Shown: in pieces, positions 7,798 through 16,782 of the stretch
Position numbering within the stretch: the stretch's first letter is position 1
Layout of the letters: each line of letters begins with the position of its first letter
Assembly: GCF_018619185.1 (NCBI RefSeq)
Contig: NZ_JAAXYC010000015.1
Coordinates: 1 to 56,785, forward strand
Direction of reading: 5' to 3'
DNA from: Streptomyces sp. McG3
GTDB lineage: Bacteria > Actinomycetota > Actinomycetes > Streptomycetales > Streptomycetaceae
Length of the DNA: 56,785 bases
Notes under the pieces: generated by a model
The model's database searches: none
What the model was told of the DNA's origin: nothing
The model's input: the letters and a program-made list of their open reading frames with translations, nothing else
Program-made: the position numbers and the translations under genes

Positions 7798-10701
7798 TCA
7801 GCCCTGGCGGCCCGTGCCGGGGCTGATGTCTTCTCCAGGCACCGCCAGTGGTCGGCGGTCTTGCGTGCGGGGGGTACGGGGCAGCTGGTCTGCCGCTCGG
7901 ATGTGGTGGTGCATGGTGGCGGCGTCGGCGTCCAGTCCTCGGTCGGTGTAGATGGAGGCGGCCTCCTGCCAGCGGCCGATCGCCTCGTTCACGCGTCCGA
8001 GGTGGAGCAGCGAGGTGGCGAGGACGGCGAGGGGCCAGGCGAGCGTCTCGTCGTGGCTGCCGAGGGACGCGCGGCCGAGTGCGATGGCGCGTCGGCAGTG
8101 AACGATAGCCGTGTCGTGGTCGCCGATGCCCTGCCAGCCTCTGGCGATGGTCGCGAGTGCGCATGCCTCGCCGTCGGTGTCGCCGAGCCGGTGGCGCAGC
8201 GTCGCGCTGTGTGTGCCGTGGTCGATGGCCTGCCGGTGGTTGCCGAGATCGGCGTGGAGTTCGGCGAGGTTGCCTTCCGCGACGGCTTCCCACCGTCCGG
8301 TGTCGAAGCCCCTGCTGAGTACCCGCACCTCTTCGAAGTGGTTCAGTGCTTCGGGGAACCGGGTCTGCCGACGCAGCAGCCGGCCCAGTTCGGTGCGGGC
8401 GGCGATCTGGATGTGGATGTTGCCGGCGTCCTGGGCGAGTGCGCAGGCGCGGGTGAGATCTGGTTCCGCGTCAGGATGTTGCAGGTGCGCCAGTGCTTCT
8501 CCGCGGGCGAGCAGGGCGTTGGCTTCGTGCTCGGTATGGCCGGATCGCTGTGCCGCGTGCAGGCCTGCGGTGGCGGTGTCGATGCGCTCCTCCCAGCCTC
8601 CCATGAGTTGGAGGAAGCCGAGTGCGTCGATGAGGTGCAGGGCGTGGCGGTCCATGGTGTGGTCGACTGCGTGGTGCAGGGCGGCGACCAGGTTGGCTCG
8701 TTCGGCGGTGAACCAGGCCCAAGCGTGGTCACGGTCGGCCACGGGGTGGGGATGGGCGGGTTCGGCGGGGTCCGTCACGACGCGCGTGCAGGTGGGGTAG
8801 AGCTGGCGGTCGGCGGTGTGGGCGGTGTGGCTGTACCAGGTGAGCAGGGCGTCGAGGGCTTTGCGGCGTTCGTTCTCGGTGTCATGTTCACCGGCCAACT
8901 CGTTCGCGTAGGCGCGTAGTAGGTCGTGGAATCGGTATCGGTCGTGCGTGACCGGTTCGATGAGGTGAGCGTCGGCCAGTGCGTTGAGCAGTTGCCGTGT
9001 CTCGCGGGGTGGCAGGTGTGCGAGGGCCGCCGCGGCGGGTGTGGAGATGTCCGGGCCGGGGTGCAGGCCGAGGTGTCGGAACAAGTTCGCCTGCGGCGGG
9101 GTGAGTTGTTCGTAGGACCAGTCGAGTACGTTGCGGACCGCGGCGTAGGGATCTTGGCCCCAGCTCAGTGCGTTGAGTCTGGAGTCCTCGTGGGCGAGTT
9201 CGGCGGCGATGTCGGCGACGGAGGCGTGCTCGTAGGCGGCTGCGCGCCCGGCGGCGATCCGCAGCGCCAGCGGCAGGCGTGCGCACAGCCGGATGAGGTT
9301 CTCGACCGAGGCTGGTTCCGCTTGGGCCCGGGTGGGGCCGATGATGCCGACGACCAGGCTCAGGGCTTCGGCCGGGGAGAGCACGTCGAGGGTGAGCCGG
9401 TGCGCGGCTTCGGTGACTACCAGGCCGGTCAGGCTGTCGCGGCTGGTCACCAGCACCATGCAGCCGGGTGCTCCGGGCAGCAGCGGCCGGACCTGCTCGG
9501 CGCTGTCGGCGTTGTCCAACACGATCAGCATGCGCCGTCCCGCCGCGAGCGAGCGGAAGAGTCCCGACCGGGCGCCGGTCCCGGCGGGTACCGCCGCCGG
9601 GTGTACGCCGAGCGCGACCAGGAAGTCGTCGAGTACCTCGTCCGGGCTCGCGGGCTTGCCGGGACCATAACCGCGCAGGTTGGTGTGGAGTGTGCCGTCC
9701 GGGAACCGGTTCTGGACGCGGTGGGCCCAGTGCACCGCGAACGTCGTTTTGCCCACTCCGCCTGATCCGTCGAGTGCGGAGATCACCACGGCCTGCCCGC
9801 CGGTCGGCGGTAACAGGGTGTCGAGTGCGGCCAGGTGATCGGCGCGGCCGGTGAAGTCGCGGATCGTCTGCGGCAGTTGCCTCGGTACCGGCGGGGCGAC
9901 GTTCCAAGACCGCCTCGGGGCGGGCACGACGCCGACGGGCCGGGCCCGGTTGTCCGGACGGGGGCGGGGTTCACCGCGCAGGATCTGCTCGTGCAAGCGT
10001 TGTACGTCGGGTCCGGGGCCGACTCCGAGTTCTTCGGCAAGGTGGGCTCTGAGGCGGTGGAAGACGTGCAGCGCGTCCGCGCGTCGGCCACAGCGGTCCA
10101 GCGCCGTCATCAGCTGCGCGTGCAGCCCTTCGCGCAGTGGATGGTCGTGGACGAGATCCGCCAGGTCGTCGGCGGCCTCCTGATGCTCGCCGAGTTCCAG
10201 CCTCCATCCTGCGGACAGCTCCAGCGCGCTGAGCCGCTGCTCGTCCAGCCGTGCGGCGGATCTGGTCAATGCCGCGGTGCCCAGTCCGTCGAGCGCGGTC
10301 CCACGCCAGAGGTTCAGTGCCGTCCGGATCCCCCCGACTGCCCGCTCCAGCCTTCCCTGGGCGGCGTGGCGGCGGCTGTCGGCGACTCCGGCGGCGAACC
10401 GGAGCGAGTCGAGATCCTGTTCACCGATACGGATCAGGTAGCCGGGGTCCTCGGTGCGGATGAGCCGCTGCTCGGTGTCGCCCAGCCGTTCACGCAGTGC
10501 CGAGACGGAGTTTCGCAGCTGCTTGACGGCGGTGGCGGGTGGCTCGTCGTCCCAGGTCATCTCGGTGAGCCTGGGCAGCGGCACCACCGAGTTCGGTGCC
10601 AGCAACAACGCGGCCAGCACCCGCTGCCGACGCGCTCCGGGTATCGGCATCCGTTCCTGGCCGGTCCAGACCTCAAGCGCGCCGAGTACACGAAAGTCCA
10701 T
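7798..10701 (-). CDS. SARP-family regulator with NB-ARC and TPR domains (AfsR-like)
   Basis: This 967-aa protein begins with an OmpR-type winged helix (MDFRVLGALEVWTG through residue ~95) and a bacterial transcriptional activation domain (about 100-250). It continues into an NB-ARC ATPase with Walker A GSGGVGKTT (near residue 310) and a C-terminal TPR array. This is the architecture of AfsR-type Streptomyces antibiotic regulatory proteins, which bind direct repeats near -35 regions and activate transcription. The start ATG 10701 lies 8 bases after GGGGGAAG; an in-frame ATG at 10719 is possible. Codon 297 is TTA (plus-strand TAA at 9811-9813), the rare leucine codon read by the bldA tRNA, so translation should be developmentally controlled. 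Whether it controls the enediyne genes 7 kb to the right is unknown. Confidence 0.9.
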   Translation of the reverse strand: MDFRVLGALEVWTGQERMPIPGARRQRVLAALLLAPNSVVPLPRLTEMTWDDEPPATAVKQLRNSVSALRERLGDTEQRLIRTEDPGYLIRIGEQDLDSLRFAAGVADSRRHAAQGRLERAVGGIRTALNLWRGTALDGLGTAALTRSAARLDEQRLSALELSAGWRLELGEHQEAADDLADLVHDHPLREGLHAQLMTALDRCGRRADALHVFHRLRAHLAEELGVGPGPDVQRLHEQILRGEPRPRPDNRARPVGVVPAPRRSWNVAPPVPRQLPQTIRDFTGRADHLAALDTLLPPTGGQAVVISALDGSGGVGKTTFAVHWAHRVQNRFPDGTLHTNLRGYGPGKPASPDEVLDDFLVALGVHPAAVPAGTGARSGLFRSLAAGRRMLIVLDNADSAEQVRPLLPGAPGCMVLVTSRDSLTGLVVTEAAHRLTLDVLSPAEALSLVVGIIGPTRAQAEPASVENLIRLCARLPLALRIAAGRAAAYEHASVADIAAELAHEDSRLNALSWGQDPYAAVRNVLDWSYEQLTPPQANLFRHLGLHPGPDISTPAAAALAHLPPRETRQLLNALADAHLIEPVTHDRYRFHDLLRAYANELAGEHDTENERRKALDALLTWYSHTAHTADRQLYPTCTRVVTDPAEPAHPHPVADRDHAWAWFTAERANLVAALHHAVDHTMDRHALHLIDALGFLQLMGGWEERIDTATAGLHAAQRSGHTEHEANALLARGEALAHLQHPDAEPDLTRACALAQDAGNIHIQIAARTELGRLLRRQTRFPEALNHFEEVRVLSRGFDTGRWEAVAEGNLAELHADLGNHRQAIDHGTHSATLRHRLGDTDGEACALATIARGWQGIGDHDTAIVHCRRAIALGRASLGSHDETLAWPLAVLATSLLHLGRVNEAIGRWQEAASIYTDRGLDADAATMHHHIRAADQLPRTPRTQDRRPLAVPGEDISPGTGRQG

Positions 10702-10982
10702 CCCCCGAACTTCCCCCATCACCGAAAGCGACCCAATCGGAGCATAGCGTTCACGGGCATGTCCACTCAACGCCGATGGTGACGCGGTGATGACGCCGTG
10801 GGGACGGCACGCGAGACGGTGATCGCAGTCGGCACCCGCTCCCGCCGGCCGGGGCCGGGCGTCGTCCGTGTCCCGCACAGTCCGGGCAAGGGACAGGGGG
10901 ACTTCTGCGTGAGCGGCATCAACCGGGTGGGCGAGGGCAACGTGTCCGCCGTCCACCACCAGGAAACCGAGGAAGGAAAACA

Positions 10983-11438
10983 ATGAGAAAAACCATCGCC
11001 AGTCTGTTCTCCGCGGCCGTCGCCGCCACATTCCTGGCAACGGCACCAGGAGCGCATGCGGCACCCGCGACGGCAAGCGCGATCGATCCCGCAGGTGCCC
11101 AGGCTTCGGACAGGTACACGTTCTACTGCGGGGCAGCAAACGTATGGACGAAGTGCAGCCATTCGGCGGGTGAATTTCCTGGCGTGGCCGAATGGGAGGG
11201 TGTCGGTGGCGTCTCCCCGAGTGCTCACATCCTGGTCAACAATCACGCGTCCGGAGGGGAAGCCTGTCGCATCATCGTCAACGGGGGCCGCTTCGACGTG
11301 AGGTACATCGACCCCACGTACAACAGCTGGACATGGCTGGGCAACACCGGGCCTAACCCTGTGGTCCAACTCGAATGCATCCGCCGGAGCCAGAGCGGCG
11401 ACGCGGGAATCGGGGGCTACATCCAGTTCAACTACTAG
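10983..11438 (+). CDS. Small secreted protein of unknown function
   Basis: The product is 151 aa with a Sec signal peptide (KK-type n-region, hydrophobic core, cleavage after GAHA near residue 26). The mature part is about 125 residues, with four cysteines (in FYCGAAN, KCSHSAG, EACRIIV and LECIRRS) that could form two disulfides, and it is rich in aromatic residues and Gly. AGGAAGG lies just upstream of the ATG. It is divergent from the SARP gene and shares its roughly 280-bp upstream region. It does not resemble enediyne apoproteins such as the neocarzinostatin carrier. No family recognised. Confidence 0.75.
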   Translation: MRKTIASLFSAAVAATFLATAPGAHAAPATASAIDPAGAQASDRYTFYCGAANVWTKCSHSAGEFPGVAEWEGVGGVSPSAHILVNNHASGGEACRIIVNGGRFDVRYIDPTYNSWTWLGNTGPNPVVQLECIRRSQSGDAGIGGYIQFNY

Positions 11439-11480
11439 CCCGTCCCTTTCCCGGGCATGGCGGCCGTTGAGCCGGAAACG

Positions 11481-11555
11481 CGAAGGTGCCTTTCTGATCT
11501 GGGACGACGAATCCTGTTGAGGGATTCCCTCAGCTCAAGCGGAAGGGCACCTTCT
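11481..11555. repeat. Nested inverted repeat, possible IS end or terminator
   Basis: GAAGGTGCC (11482-11490) pairs with GGCACCTTC (11546-11554). Inside sits a second perfect dyad, TGAGGG-ATT-CCCTCA (11518-11532). The structure begins about 40 bp after the stop of the secreted-protein gene. Paired short arms around an inner palindrome could be a terminator or the relic of a transposable element end. No transposase frame is attached. Confidence 0.4.
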
Positions 11556-11624
11556 GCGTGCACGTGCAACACCCACGGCTGTCCTGCTGTGCTCCACCAC
11601 CATGCCTGCGCACCGTGGGAGTTC

Positions 11625-11936
11625 AGTCGGTGATGGACGAGGCGGTGGCCAGCCGGACGAGGACGCTGGCGGCGTTCGCCCTGACGGTCGGGAGTGATGC
11701 CGCAGTCGCGGACTCGATGGGGCTGAACGAACGCGAGGTGCGCGTCGCGCCGCGGGCCCCCGCTACCCGGGATCGTCGACTTCTTCGAAGAGGGCGCCGC
11801 CACGGGCAAGGGGGTCCTGGAGCTCATCGGCACGGACATCGCCGCGTTCTGCGACGATCTGATCAAGGACTCACGCACCTACGCGGATGTCTGTCAGGGG
11901 CCCATCGGCGGGGAATCCGGCACGGCCGAGAAGTAG
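11625..11936 (+). pseudogene. Frameshifted remnant of a small protein
   Basis: An upstream segment reads TRTLAAFALTVGSDAAVADS and [11 protein letters not shown], which looks like a helix-turn-helix type region. After about 11760 coding character moves to another frame, reading [20 protein letters not shown] and on to GESGTAEK with a stop at 11936. The break implies an indel. Family not recognised; it may be part of a regulator. Confidence 0.3.
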
Positions 11937-12081
11937 CACCCGTCGCCTTGCACCAGTCGATTTAGCCCGCCCGCGCGGTTCGTTCGCCTCGGTACAGCGC
12001 GCATAGATACGGGCCGACCGGCCACCAGATGCCGCCGCAGATCCTGCCCACCGAGGTGGTCGAATAAGATCGCCGCCGAGG

Positions 12082-12236
12082 CTCAAGCGGCTCATCCCGG
12101 GCCGGCACATCCGGCTCCGCTTCACCGACCCGGTCGCGTACCAGTCCGCCGCTGACGTCCTGCGCGAAACCACCCGGGACGACGAGGCGCTGTCGCTGTC
12201 CATCCCCAGCGACGGCAGTCAGCGCGAACTGCGCTC
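12082..12236 (+). pseudogene. Remnant: C-terminal piece of a DrrA-type ABC transporter ATPase
   Basis: The frame through 12121 reads HIRLRFTDPVAYQSAADVLR, then DDEALSLSIPSDGSQRELRS. This matches the C-terminal accessory domain (DUF4162 type) of daunorubicin-resistance-like ABC ATPases, where a conserved V-P-S/T-D-G element precedes the last helix. No Walker A, Walker B or signature motif is present, and the frame is lost after ILR. It is a decayed fragment of an export ATPase, not a functional gene. Confidence 0.5.
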
Positions 12237-12611
12237 CATTCTCCGGCCAATACCATTGTGGCGCGCGGCCCTTCACCGACAGCGACCGTCCTGGTCGGTC
12301 CTGCCGGCGGAGTGGAGCCGGGGTGGGTCGCCACGGTGGCATCCTTTCCCGGCCGACTGACGGCGTTCCGCCACATTCCAATGGTGCATTCAGCAGCAGG
12401 GAAAGGTTCGTGGAGGCACTCCGAGCCCACGCGCGAACGGATGCTCAAGGAGTCCACACGCGCTGCGAGATCACAGCACAATGCGGCCGGTGTGGATGAG
12501 CACCCTTGGCCGGCCTCGCCCGTCCACCGTGACCGGGCGGACCCCCGGGGCGCATGAGGATCCGCGTCGCGGCGGGTGCAGTAATCAGGGCGCGGAGATC
12601 GGACCGGGTAG

Positions 12612-13301
12612 TCAGGCCCTACCCGGGCTGCGGGATGATCCGTCTCCGGCTGCACCTTCCAGCGCTTCCATCACCTTGTCCACGGCTTCCTGAACGGTCT
12701 GCCCGCGCGGCAGATCCGGTGGGGTTCCGACGACGGCTCGTTGGGCGAATCCCGACTCGACATGGTCCAGCCGCAGGTCCAGGACATCCACGCCCTTGCG
12801 GCGTTGCTCACGACGGACGCAGGACAGCCAGCACGCGAGCGCCGCCTTGGACGCTGCGTAGTCCGCCATGCCGGCCGGAGCCACGTCGACGACGATTCCG
12901 GTGACAGCGGCCACGAGACCTCCCCGCGGTACCAGAGGCAGGGCAGCGCGCAGAAACGCCATGGGCGCGAGGGCGTTCACGGTGACCAGGTGCTCGGCGA
13001 CAGCGTCACCGACGTCCTCTGCCGGTCCGAAGCCGGCGACCCCGACGCAGACGACGACCGCGTCCAGGCCGTCCAGCGCTTCATGGGCCCATGCGACCGT
13101 GTCGGCGCAGATATCGAGGTCGTAGGCGTCGAAGCGTCGGGACGGTACGTCGCCACAGACGCCGGCGAGCCGTGCCAGGGCTGCCTTGTCGCGTCCGGCG
13201 ATCGCGATGTGCGCTTCCTGCTGGTGCAGCCGCTCGGCCAAGGCGCTGCCGATGGCGCCGGTGGCTCCTGGGACGAGGATGCGTGCGCCTGCGATCTTCA
13301 C
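12612..13301 (-). CDS. Short-chain dehydrogenase/reductase
   Basis: This 229-aa SDR has the Rossmann cofactor motif PGATGAIGSALAERL at the N-terminus, the YxxxK pair in YAASKAA, and an NAG-like position occupied by VCVGVAGFG. The usual catalytic serine region reads AAVTGIVVDV, so a threonine may substitute. The GTG start at 13301 follows AGGAGAG. It stands alone among remnants; its substrate cannot be told from context. A link to the enediyne pathway is unlikely given 4 kb of decayed DNA between them. Confidence 0.8.
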   Translation of the reverse strand: MKIAGARILVPGATGAIGSALAERLHQQEAHIAIAGRDKAALARLAGVCGDVPSRRFDAYDLDICADTVAWAHEALDGLDAVVVCVGVAGFGPAEDVGDAVAEHLVTVNALAPMAFLRAALPLVPRGGLVAAVTGIVVDVAPAGMADYAASKAALACWLSCVRREQRRKGVDVLDLRLDHVESGFAQRAVVGTPPDLPRGQTVQEAVDKVMEALEGAAGDGSSRSPGRA

Positions 13302-13556
13302 TCCGACTCTCCTGTCTGTCGTTCCTGTGAAAAGACTTCCGGCCGTGTGTGACCCACGGATGCAGCGCACGCTGAGGTGGTGACCGGCTCGGCGGTGACA
13401 CACGCGATCCCACCTCTGCGACCGCGTGATCCGGACAGGCGTGAGCGTCGGGTCGCATCCGAGCGGGCCTCGCAGGTCGAACAGCCAGGCGAGCGGACGC
13501 GTCGCATCTCTCCCAGAATCGGATGACGGCTGATCCCACAGGACTGAGAGGACCCC

Positions 13557-14080
13557 ATGCCGCGCATCGTCGTCGTCAGCCCGCCGTTCGCCTCACACGC
13601 TGCCCCTCTGGCGACGCTGGCAGGGGCGCTCGGTGCGCAAGGTGCCGACGTGTACTTCGCTTGCGGCGAGGAATTCGCCCACCTCGCACGGGGCGACAGC
13701 ATGACCTTCATCCCACTGGCCGTGACACAGAACGCCAACACCGGTGTCGCAGAAGCGACCCGGCAGCCCTCGACCGAAGCGGCACGACTGGGAGAGTTCC
13801 TGGAAGCCACCCGCGCCGGCGCAGTGCCGACTCTGCTCACCCAGGCCCGGCACCGGCGGGCGGACATGCTCGCCGACCCCGAGGACGTCCTGCGGAAGCT
13901 GCGCGTCCTCGACGAGCGGCTGAAGCCCGACTGGTACGTCACGGACCAGCTCAGCTTCGCCGTGACGCTCGCTCTGCACTGCATGGGTGCACCCTATGCA
14001 ACGTTCTGCCCGGGGCATCTCACCTGTCTTCCGGCGAGCCCCGAGGCGTACTTCGGTGTGCCCTACGACTGGCCCCGGGC
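13557..14080 (+). pseudogene. GT1 glycosyltransferase, N-terminal half only
   Basis: A good start (GAGAGGA before ATG 13557) leads into about 174 residues of a GT1/UGT-like acceptor domain: MPRIVVVSPPFASHAAPLAT, then WYVTDQLSFAVTLALHCMG and PYATFCPGHL. The frame then runs into non-homologous sequence. The whole nucleotide-sugar-binding C-terminal domain, including the HSG motif, is missing, so it cannot be an active transferase. The coding passes abruptly into a dihydrofolate reductase-family tail in another frame. Confidence 0.65.
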
Positions 14081-14341
14081 GCTTACCCGGTGGCGACCGT
14101 GCGCGAACTCAAGCAGCAGGACGGCAAGGACATCTGGCTCCTGGGCGGCGCCGAACTCGCGGGCTCCCTGTACGCCGAGATCGACACGCTCATCCTCAAA
14201 CTCGGCCCGCTGACCATCGGCGACGGGATCCCGCTGTTCTCCCGCAAGGCTGTCTTCGACCCGCGCACCTGGACACTCGCAGACCACACCGCCCTCAAGA
14301 GCGGCGCGGTATTCCTCACGTACACGCGCGTCGGCAGCTGA
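14081..14341 (+). pseudogene. Dihydrofolate reductase-family protein, C-terminal half only
   Basis: The frame reads YPVATVRELKQQDGKDIWLL, GGAELAGSLYAEIDTLIL and IGDGIPLFSRKAVFDPRTW to a stop at 14341. This is the C-terminal part of the DHFR/RibD-C family common in Streptomyces (KDIWLxGGxxLA and IGxGIPLF hallmarks). The N-terminal half with the NADPH-binding start is absent. It begins exactly where the glycosyltransferase fragment ends, in a different frame, so a deletion seems to have fused two unrelated genes. Confidence 0.6.
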
Positions 14342-14680
14342 ACGCTCCGGACGAGCGGCGCTTGTGGAGACCGGGCGCGGGCGCGCTCAGAGGGTCACGC
14401 AAGCGCCGCCGTGCCGCGGCGCCAAGGCCGTGGACGGCCGCACCCGAGGCGAGCAGCGCGGGGGCGCCCGAGCTGGCTCGCGGGTGCGCGACCTTCGGCT
14501 CTGAGCATGATCAGGACCTTGCGACACGCACCCGTCTACCAGGAGCTTCTCCACGCCCGGACACCGATCCATTCGTGCCCGCGTCGTGCTCGGCTACCTG
14601 CGAGCCGGGCGCGAGCTGGATTCGGCCGAGCTGGCCGCTCAGGGCCGACTCGGACTCCCCTCCGGTGTGCTCAGCTGTGT
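14342..14680. other. Gap, nothing recognised
   Basis: This lies between the DHFR-family tail and the convergent ArsR gene. Weak protein-like character at about 14575-14660 (VVLGYLRAGRELDSAELAAQ) belongs to no identifiable gene. Confidence 0.4.
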
Positions 14681-15016
14681 TCAGCGAGGAGCAGTACCGC
14701 CCGGGGACTCTGCGCCCAGGAGCGTGAGCAGCCCGGGGAATCTTTTCTCGATGTCTGCGCGACGTAGTCGGATGCCCTTGCGGTTGCCGTAGTCGATCTC
14801 GTCAATGAGACCTGCCTCGCGCAGGACGCGGAAGTGGTGGGTCTGGGTCTGCTTCGAGATCGGAAGATTGAACGAGTTGCAGCCCCGCTCGCTGTCGCTG
14901 CGGTCGGCGGCCAACTGCGTCATCACCGAACGACGGTGCTCGTCGGCGAGGGCTCGAAACACCGCACCCAGATCGAGCGTATCGGCCTCCGGGCCGACCA
15001 GGTTCCTCCCGGCCAC
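14681..15016 (-). CDS. ArsR-type winged-helix transcriptional regulator
   Basis: This 111-aa DNA-binding protein has the winged helix-turn-helix of the ArsR family: VFRALADEHRRSVMTQLA, recognition helix KQTQTHHFRVLREAGLID and the wing IDYGNRKGIRLRRADI. There are no metal-binding cysteine pairs (only one Cys), so a small-molecule or other signal is likely. The GTG start 15016 follows a strong AAGGAGG. It is divergent from a FAD monooxygenase gene, with two matching palindromes in the shared 170-bp region. The usual logic is repression of both genes until a ligand is bound. Confidence 0.88.
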   Translation of the reverse strand: MAGRNLVGPEADTLDLGAVFRALADEHRRSVMTQLAADRSDSERGCNSFNLPISKQTQTHHFRVLREAGLIDEIDYGNRKGIRLRRADIEKRFPGLLTLLGAESPGGTAPR

Positions 15017-15030
15017 GCCGCACCTCCTTC

Positions 15031-15052
15031 AAGTACGACTTGCATCGTACCT
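15031..15052. promoter_or_regulatory. Operator-like palindrome 1 (ArsR/monooxygenase divergon)
   Basis: Arms AAGTACGA (15031-15038) and TCGTACCT (15045-15052) are inverted with one mismatch around a 6-base spacer. Its centre lies 40 bp from that of the second palindrome. It sits immediately upstream of the ribosome binding site of the ArsR gene. Confidence 0.65.
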
Positions 15053-15070
15053 GAAGGACGTGCTCCACTG

Positions 15071-15092
15071 AGGTACGAAATCTTTCGTACCT
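15071..15092. promoter_or_regulatory. Operator-like palindrome 2, perfect (ArsR/monooxygenase divergon)
   Basis: Arms AGGTACGAAA (15071-15080) and TTTCGTACCT (15083-15092) are a perfect inverted repeat around TC. It shares the (A/G)GTACGA half-site with palindrome 1 and lies about 95 bp before the monooxygenase start. This is probably the main binding site of the adjacent ArsR-type regulator. Confidence 0.75.
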
Positions 15093-15186
15093 TGCTCGGG
15101 TTGTGCTGCCCGTGCCACCGCGCCCTGAGCCCCGGCACCGGCACGCACCGGGGACTTGGTCGTCGACACTCCGAGAGGTCATCGTC

Positions 15187-16329
15187 ATGAAGAAGCCCGA
15201 GGTGCTGATAGTCGGTGCCGGAATCGCAGGGCCCGCACTCGCCTTCTGGCTTTCCCGGAATGGATACCGGCCGACAGTCGTCGAACACGCCCGGCAGCTG
15301 CGCTCCGGTGGCAGCGCGATCATCGTGAAGGGGCCCGCGATCCCGGTCGCCGAGCGCATGGGCATCCTCCCGCAGCTCCGCGAGCTCGCCACCCGCAATC
15401 GGTCGCTGACCCTGCTCGACCCCGGCGGCAGGCGAATCCTGCAACTCCCGCCCACCTCGGGCAAGGCGCCGACGGTCGAGGTGACCCGAGCCGACCTGTC
15501 CGAGGTGCTCCACCGGTCGGCGCAGACCGAGGCCGAGTTCTTGTTCGACGACACGGTCACCGCTCTCGACCAGGATGAAGGCGGGGTGGACGTCACCTTC
15601 CGGCGGTCTGCGCCACGGCGCTTCGACCTGGTAGTCGGTGCCGACGGGATGCACTCCACCGTACGGCGCCTGGTGTTCGGCCCCGAGCGGCAGTTCGCGA
15701 GCGACCTGGGCCTGTACGGCGCGACCGTCCCGCTGGAGCCCGACGCCATCGAGGACCCGAGTGAGATGACGATGCTGACCGTGCCGAACCGGATGCTGGT
15801 CCTCCACCCCTCGCGGACCACTCCGCTCGCGATCTTCACCTTCCGGGCCGCACAGACGGCGCCCCACGACCGCAAGAACATCGCCCTTCACAAGCAGACC
15901 GTCGCCGACGCCTACGCCGACGTGCGGTGGCGGGCACCGGAACTCGTGGCGGCGTTCCTCGACCACCCGGCTCCGTTCTTCGACCCCCTGACCACCATCC
16001 GGGTGCCCTCGTGGTCCCGCGGACGGGTCGTACTGCTCGGGGACGCGGCGGCGGCGACAGCCCTGCTGGGCGACGGGTCCAGCATGGCGATGGCGGGCGC
16101 GTACGCCCTCGCAGAAGAACTCACCGCCCATCCCGGTGACCACGCCCGCGCCTTCGCCGCCTACGAGTCGCGGATCCGCCGTGAGGTAGGCCCGCGGCAG
16201 CGACGCGTCGGTCTGCTCTCCAGGCTCCTGGTGCCCCGAACCCGGCCGGGCCTCGCGGTGCGCAACGCGGTGGGCCGCGCGGTCGGTCGCACGAACCCGA
16301 TCGCCTCCCGCGAAGCCGCGAACCAGTAG
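15187..16329 (+). CDS. FAD-dependent aromatic monooxygenase (PHBH/TetX-like)
   Basis: This 380-aa group A flavin monooxygenase has the dinucleotide-binding motif IVGAGIAGPALAFWL at residues 7-21, the DG motif in VVGADGMHSTVRRL and the GD motif in VVLLGDAAAATALLG. Enzymes of this family hydroxylate aromatic or polyketide compounds with NAD(P)H and O2, and some inactivate antibiotics (TetX). Start ATG 15187 has GAGAGG upstream. The divergent ArsR gene with paired operators suggests inducible expression. A detoxification role is plausible, but the substrate is unknown. Confidence 0.88.
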   Translation: MKKPEVLIVGAGIAGPALAFWLSRNGYRPTVVEHARQLRSGGSAIIVKGPAIPVAERMGILPQLRELATRNRSLTLLDPGGRRILQLPPTSGKAPTVEVTRADLSEVLHRSAQTEAEFLFDDTVTALDQDEGGVDVTFRRSAPRRFDLVVGADGMHSTVRRLVFGPERQFASDLGLYGATVPLEPDAIEDPSEMTMLTVPNRMLVLHPSRTTPLAIFTFRAAQTAPHDRKNIALHKQTVADAYADVRWRAPELVAAFLDHPAPFFDPLTTIRVPSWSRGRVVLLGDAAAATALLGDGSSMAMAGAYALAEELTAHPGDHARAFAAYESRIRREVGPRQRRVGLLSRLLVPRTRPGLAVRNAVGRAVGRTNPIASREAANQ

Positions 16330-16338
16330 CCCGAGCCC

Positions 16339-16364
16339 GCACCGACCGCTCACCCGGTCGGTGC
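16339..16364 (+). terminator. Terminator hairpin after the FAD monooxygenase
   Basis: GCACCGACCG (16339-16348) pairs perfectly with CGGTCGGTGC (16355-16364) around a 6-base loop, 10 bases after the monooxygenase stop codon. Confidence 0.75.
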
Positions 16365-16536
16365 GCAGCTCCCCTGTAGCTCCCAACCGGGTCGGCGCCG
16401 CCATGTCCGACGAGCCCGGCTCGGCGTGGTAGGTCATCGCCGATGCGGCAGGTCGACTGCTGTCGGCCTCACCCACCGTTCCCGGCGCTCGCCACGACAC
16501 GGGTGCTGCCGGTGACTACGCCCCCGCGACGCGGAG

Positions 16537-16782
16537 GTGAAGTGCTGGGCGGACAAGGCGTATCAAGGCACCGATGGCATGATCCGGGTACCCTTCCGCG
16601 GCCTGCGTATCAAGCTGCGGCAACGACGGCACAACAGCACCCACGCCAGGATCCGTTGCCTCGGAGAGCAAGCCATGGACGCTCTGAAGGGTTGGCGCCT
16701 CCCGCGGAAACTCCGCTGTAGCACCACCCGAGTCACCGCCATCGTGAAGACCCTCCCCGCCCTTCGCCACGCCTCAACATGA
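16537..16782 (+). pseudogene. IS5-family transposase remnant, C-terminal part
   Basis: The frame reads CWADKAYQGTDGMIRVPFRG, then the diagnostic RRHNSTHARIRCLGEQAMDA, and LKGWRLPRKLRC to a stop at 16782. This is the C-terminal end of a Streptomyces IS5-type DDE transposase, including the ADKAYQG and H-A-R-I-R-x-x-x-E-Q-A (DDE glutamate) region. The N-terminal two thirds is missing or degenerate upstream (16440-16536). No matching terminal inverted repeats are seen nearby. Confidence 0.75.

Noticed and set aside
10983..11438. Small secreted protein considered as an enediyne chromoprotein (apoprotein)
   Set aside because: Its size and four cysteines are suggestive, but the sequence lacks the pattern of neocarzinostatin/CagA-type carriers and it lies 6.5 kb outside the cluster edge next to a SARP gene.
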